A stretch of DNA of 64,000 nt, taken from NCBI RefSeq assembly GCF_000524195.1, contig NW_020170383.1, positions 834,489 through 898,488 of the forward strand. The letters are read 5' to 3'. This stretch comes from Echinococcus granulosus. Lineage: Eukaryota > Platyhelminthes > Cestoda > Cyclophyllidea > Taeniidae. Numbering within the stretch: the first letter of the stretch is position 1; every line of letters begins with the position of its first letter. Shown here piece by piece: positions 59,640-64,000 of this stretch. The position numbers and the translations under genes were made by a program. The notes under the pieces were generated by a model. That model did not search any database and was not told the DNA's origin. It saw only the letters and a list, made by a program, of their open reading frames with translations.

Positions 59640-60262
59640 TTTACTCACCGATTTGGAACCGGCCGCTGTGACTCCTCGCAAGCGTGATGCTAAGGTTTCT
59701 CAAATCTCTGTCAGCCCCGACAAGTTCCTGCTACAAGGGACTGTTACAATTGATCCAGAAGGTATTGTAAGCCAATTTTGTGGTTTGCGTTTTTTCTAAG
59801 CTTGACATGAAAGATACCTATCTGCAGATTCTACTTGGAGATGCGTTGTGGAACTCCACTACGACCAGCACCCCTTTAAGACTTGCCATAAGTTTCTTCC
59901 CTTTGGTGTAGCCGTTTCAGGTAGTGATAAACTACACCAATACTAATTTAGAATGAGTTGCCAAATATCAAGTTGATGCTGTTTATATCCCCAAAATAAA
60001 GCTTCATAATGAAGGGCTGTATGCACTACTTGGAAATTCGCGTTGTTATAAAAGGTTAATTCAACACATCGGTTTCGAGTACAGAATTTTAGCCCATGAA
60101 GAAAGGCTATAAGTTTGATTCAGATCTTTATTTCACACTCTCCAAAGCTCCACTTGCAAAGACTTTTAGTAAACTTCGCCCTTTGATGGGCTCTCTTTAT
60201 TGATATTCTCATTCCATCCCCACCTTCACTGAATTAGTTAGACCCTTGCTTAATCTAATCTA
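59640..60262 (+). mobile_element. decayed Ty3/Gypsy reverse transcriptase (CsRn1/Gulliver-like)
   Basis: The segment at about 59792-59840 reads FSKLDMKDTYLQI, the RT signature usually FSKIDLKDAYLQI. It is followed in shifted frames by TTTSTPLRL and by LPFGVAVS, which correspond to the TINTPWGLY and LPFGLSVSP residues of this clade. Further on, APLAKTFSKLRPLMGSLY, a stop, then YSHSIPTFTELVRPLLNL corresponds to the LRSFLGLxxYYxxFxPNxxxLxAPL region. Several stops and frame changes show the element is dead. The catalytic YxDD block was not found between them. Confidence 0.65.
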
Positions 60263-63200
60263 ATTCTTAACACACAAGCACTACTCTACTATTCTGAATG
60301 CATTACTAAAAAAGGTGGGCGCGAGATGTACAACGATGATTTACAAATTTTCATGAAGGTCGTGAGGGCATTTGGATTACATCCGATAAAGCATTGTGCC
60401 TTGAATTCAGTGATGTGTGATCTTGGCCTACAAGAAGTCACGCACCCTCGAGGAAACGACTTCATGGCATAACGAGGAATTGTATTCACAAATACAGGCA
60501 TTTTCATGTGTCAACCACTAAACTCAAATGGCGATTACATCCAGGAAAGGTATAATAATTAACTTTATGAATAATTTGGCTGCGCTTGAAACTCCTGATT
60601 TTCGCACCAATCCTGGTATTTCCACACTTGCTACAGAGGGCACTTCCAGACAACTTCATGGCAACTCAGAGCGGGTAAATGGCATTAAAATAAGAAAAAT
60701 GGCTCTTGTAAACTGAGGGGTAATTTGATGAATACCAAGGCACAACATTTATTTCATTACTCTTGACGTCTCGCATTACTGACATGGTTAACCAACCATA
60801 CCAAGTAAAATGCTAGTTTTGCAGTTGAACTTTTCATACTTCCTGGTACTATTACGGCAAGAATACTGGAAAAATGTTTACTTCTTCCTAAAGTTTAACA
60901 GAAAACCTATTCGGTTTGCACTTAGGGATAGTGGTACGTACAAAAAATATCCATCTAAGAAGAGTTGAACCTCAAAATATTTTAAATGAATTTATCTGAT
61001 TGGCAGTCAAAATCGGGCTAGAAAGTTAACTCAATAATGACAGAAATTGAATTTTCGCCTAAGCCCACTCCAGTGCATATTTAGCTATTGTGATAAAGCT
61101 GGGCACCGTGGGACCTCAAAAAGTCAACTTTTAGGATTTTCAATGCATTGCTTATATGATTTCCAGCTTATATATCCAGCAAAACTCGACCATTCCCTAA
61201 TACTTAGTTTATCGTACTTCCTAAAGCTAAAATACCGGGCTGTGTAATATGGTGCTCATTCTTTGTTGTTAAAACATCGGATCGTGTGAGATTGAAAACG
61301 AAGAGGGATTGTCTATGAATTCATCGTGGTTGAGCAAGGCATCCCTCTCAATAACTTAGGTGATGAGTAAGCAACTTCTTCTCAGGAGATTGGCTTGATA
61401 CTTTTATATTTTATTGTAAATGCTAAATAGATAAGCGACTAATGCTAGTGGTTGTAAAAACCAGAAAAGTCTAGGATCATTTGATGCGGAATGTCATAGC
61501 TCACAACACGTGATGTGTAAATCGTGAGTGGGAGGCAATAGTGATGGAATCAGCACAAATGAGTGGCCGAGATTTGACTCTTAGGTATTTGAAATGTCCT
61601 CCACATATTTTAATTTCTACAAATTAGTTTAGGGTACTTTGAACTGATGTAAGCTTTGCCATCTTAACTGCCAACAATTACGTGATCTTAAAACAAATAC
61701 TTTTGAAAGCCACGATTAATGCACACCAATACATGTAACTTGCCATTGTAAAGATCCAGTTTTCACAAACGCAAATTATGGCACATCAGTTATTCCTGAC
61801 TGAAAATTCGCACTTGTTTTAGTGTTCGGATAGATGTTTGGGTGGAATTCAACATGTGTATTCATCACTGCTGGTGACAATTTTGCTGAATGTCTGCGTC
61901 TACCTAGGGAAAGTCCAACCGATTAATTGATACAAATATAAAGTTTGAAATGAAGGAAACCGCGGTGATTTCCACGCACAACATATTTATTAATGTGTCT
62001 GTACTTATTTGTTTATTGATTTACTCTACCAATAATAACGTACTGCGAGCATTTAAAGAAAGTGGTACAGAAATTTTTGAGTTGTGGTTTTGATGGAGGC
62101 TGATTCCAACTGCCGTTTCTCAAAAATTGCGTGTTTTGAGACAGAAGGAAAACACACCTCAGTGCTATCCAAATAAACACGATGACCCTAGCAGTTGGAA
62201 TCTCAGTCTCGAGATGACTGGAGCATTGGCGTGATGGGCGTCAATCTGGAGGCCAAAATTTCCATCAATTGTTTCAAAAGTAGTAGAGTTTGTAACCCTT
62301 CACATTTTCTTTAACCCAATCCTACTAATAAATTATTAGAGCTAAATGCAGTTGACCCAGCTGGTTCCTTAAAGTCTAAAATGGGAAACAATAATTCATA
62401 AACAGACGGATGTCATTTTACATTAGGCTTTGCTACTTAAAAAATATAATGATTAATTAGATTGATGCTATGTCACGTCGAATTACTGACAGTATTAAAA
62501 GTAAAACAAATTTATCCATGTGATCGTAGTTTCCTTTTTTCTCGAAACCAAGCCATTACTGTTAAATAGAATGACGAAATGAGTAAGGCAAATGAAGCTG
62601 GGGATTTGCATTTAAGATGTGGAAAAAAGTTGAAGGAACGACGAGTTTAGTACGGAAAAAGTAGGTACCATCACTGAAAAGAAAACTAAGATCAGTAGTT
62701 TTGTTTGCTTCCTAAATTTAACCTTAATGAGAGTTTGATGTGACCGGTACATGCATACGCAGGCAAATAGTGCTATAATGCTTATCTGATATCGGCGGTG
62801 GTTACTAGCCCATATTTGACGAAAGGACCGCCGCAGCACCATTATTAATGACTAAATAGGGGCCAAGTGACGAAAAATATAGAGGCGCAAGAGTAGGATC
62901 AGAAACCTGACAAAACTGCACACCCTCACGTACCGCTGGGAACATGACTTATCTAAGTCACAGAGTTCCTTTATAAAAATAGTGTTACATCAAGAGACGA
63001 GTTGCCAAGGTCATCTCGGCACAAATGGTTACGCCGAGGTGGTGCGCACCTGCGCCTCAGACCGCGTGCGCGCAGTAGGCATTGCGATGAGTCAGCGCAC
63101 GCGCTGGTTGCGCACTCCAGCTCGCCCCTGCAAATACGCACCACGGGACCGACACCGACTCAGTCACCTTACAGAAGGAATCCGATGACACAGAGGCCAC

Positions 63201-64000
63201 GGCGAACACGCACAAATTAACAACTGAGAGACTTAAAGTGGCTGCTAAAAATCAGAACGTCTCGCTACGGGATTATTTACTCAATGTGCACCCACCCGAA
63301 GAATTAAATCAACATTCTCTTCCCTCTTGAAAAATCATAGTCTCTCGATTATAAATTATGATTTTACAAAATTAATGGAAACTATCGAAAGCATAAAATT
63401 AGTTTGCTTTTAGGCTCTTTAAGCTAAAGCTGCTTTAACGATAAAGCGACAAGGCTGTCCTAAGGCTACACTACAGTTGAAATGTATTCAATCTTTTGTC
63501 CGAGTGCCCAATTTAATGCAGAATATGGAAAGAAGAAAACAAAGGAAAAATTAATGGCAAGTCAAAACCCGTTTGTAACATTTTTAGACAATTACGAGCT
63601 AATCAACAAAGTCATTCACGAAAAATTATATCTAAATTAAGAATAATTTCTGGATACGGCGAGTCCATTCCTATCCAGAGAAGTTGGTCCTGTTTTTACT
63701 GAAAAATAACCCAAGCAATTCCTGAGTCTTGCCTTGCTCTAGCATGAAGGGTCGGATAGAAGAGAATTAGATGTTATTCATATGCTGTACGAAAATGTCC
63801 TTTGCAACGATATCGGTGATGCTGAAGCCGAACTGTGGCTTAAAATTGCGTCTTCTATTAAAGTGTTTTCAGCATCAAGGAAACTCGCTCTTCAAAATTA
63901 ATGGCCAAATTCTTGAGAGCCTTCTCGAGTCCTTGACCTGCATTTGTTACTGAATAGAATGTCAACGGTAACACCAAATTAAGCCCGCACAAAAAACTGC
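60263..64000. other. gene-free terminal region
   Basis: No gene is recognised. A weak zinc-knuckle-like stretch (YCDKAGHRG) occurs at about 61086-61115. A strongly G+C-rich island lies at about 63.0-63.2 kb inside A+T-rich DNA, with open frames of no known family. The rest is A+T-rich and appears non-coding. Confidence 0.4.

Overview
The window is nuclear DNA from an animal. It has intron-rich genes with GT-AG splice sites, large gene-poor stretches and decayed retroelement pieces. The gene set (SREBP, Homer, Caprin, TTLL9, a Staufen-like protein, C2orf69, DRC11/IQCA1, PBDC1) is metazoan. The moderate A+T richness, short to medium introns, divergent protein sequences and a decayed Ty3/Gypsy element with CsRn1/Gulliver-like residues together suggest a parasitic flatworm, perhaps a tapeworm. 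That placement is inference. All assignments rest on reading exons by eye and on remembered family sequences; no database search was run.

Layout. (1) 327-8303, + strand: twelve exons of an SREBP transcription factor, from the second half of the bHLH-zipper through the two membrane spans to the C-terminal regulatory domain; its 5' exons lie left of the window. (2) 8782-20687, + strand: a Homer scaffold gene with an EVH1 domain, a low-complexity middle and a short C-terminal coiled coil, split by a 6.9 kb intron. (3) 21979-23900, - strand: a complete Caprin homologue with an RGG-rich tail. (4) 24632-27385, - strand: a TTLL9 tubulin polyglutamylase lacking only its first exon(s). (5) 28404-33187, + strand: a Staufen-like protein with about five dsRNA-binding folds and a possible short isoform. 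(6) 33188-41235: about 8 kb without a recognisable gene, holding copies of an interspersed repeat. (7) 41236-42806, - strand: a C2orf69 (UPF0565) homologue, head to head with (8) 43385-49397, + strand: DRC11/IQCA1 of the axonemal nexin-dynein regulatory complex. (9) 49888-51032, - strand: a complete small PBDC1 gene, convergent with DRC11. (10) 51033-64000: gene-free, repeat-rich DNA with more copies of the same repeat (one inverted pair, one tandem pair) and remains of a Ty3/Gypsy element at about 58.77-60.26 kb.

How they relate. There are no operons; each gene has its own exon chain. Two functional themes recur: RNA granules and transport (Caprin, Staufen-like) and cilia (TTLL9, DRC11). The exon joins were tested by reading-phase continuity. 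For each gene the listed exons sum to a whole number of codons, which is the strongest internal support for the models.
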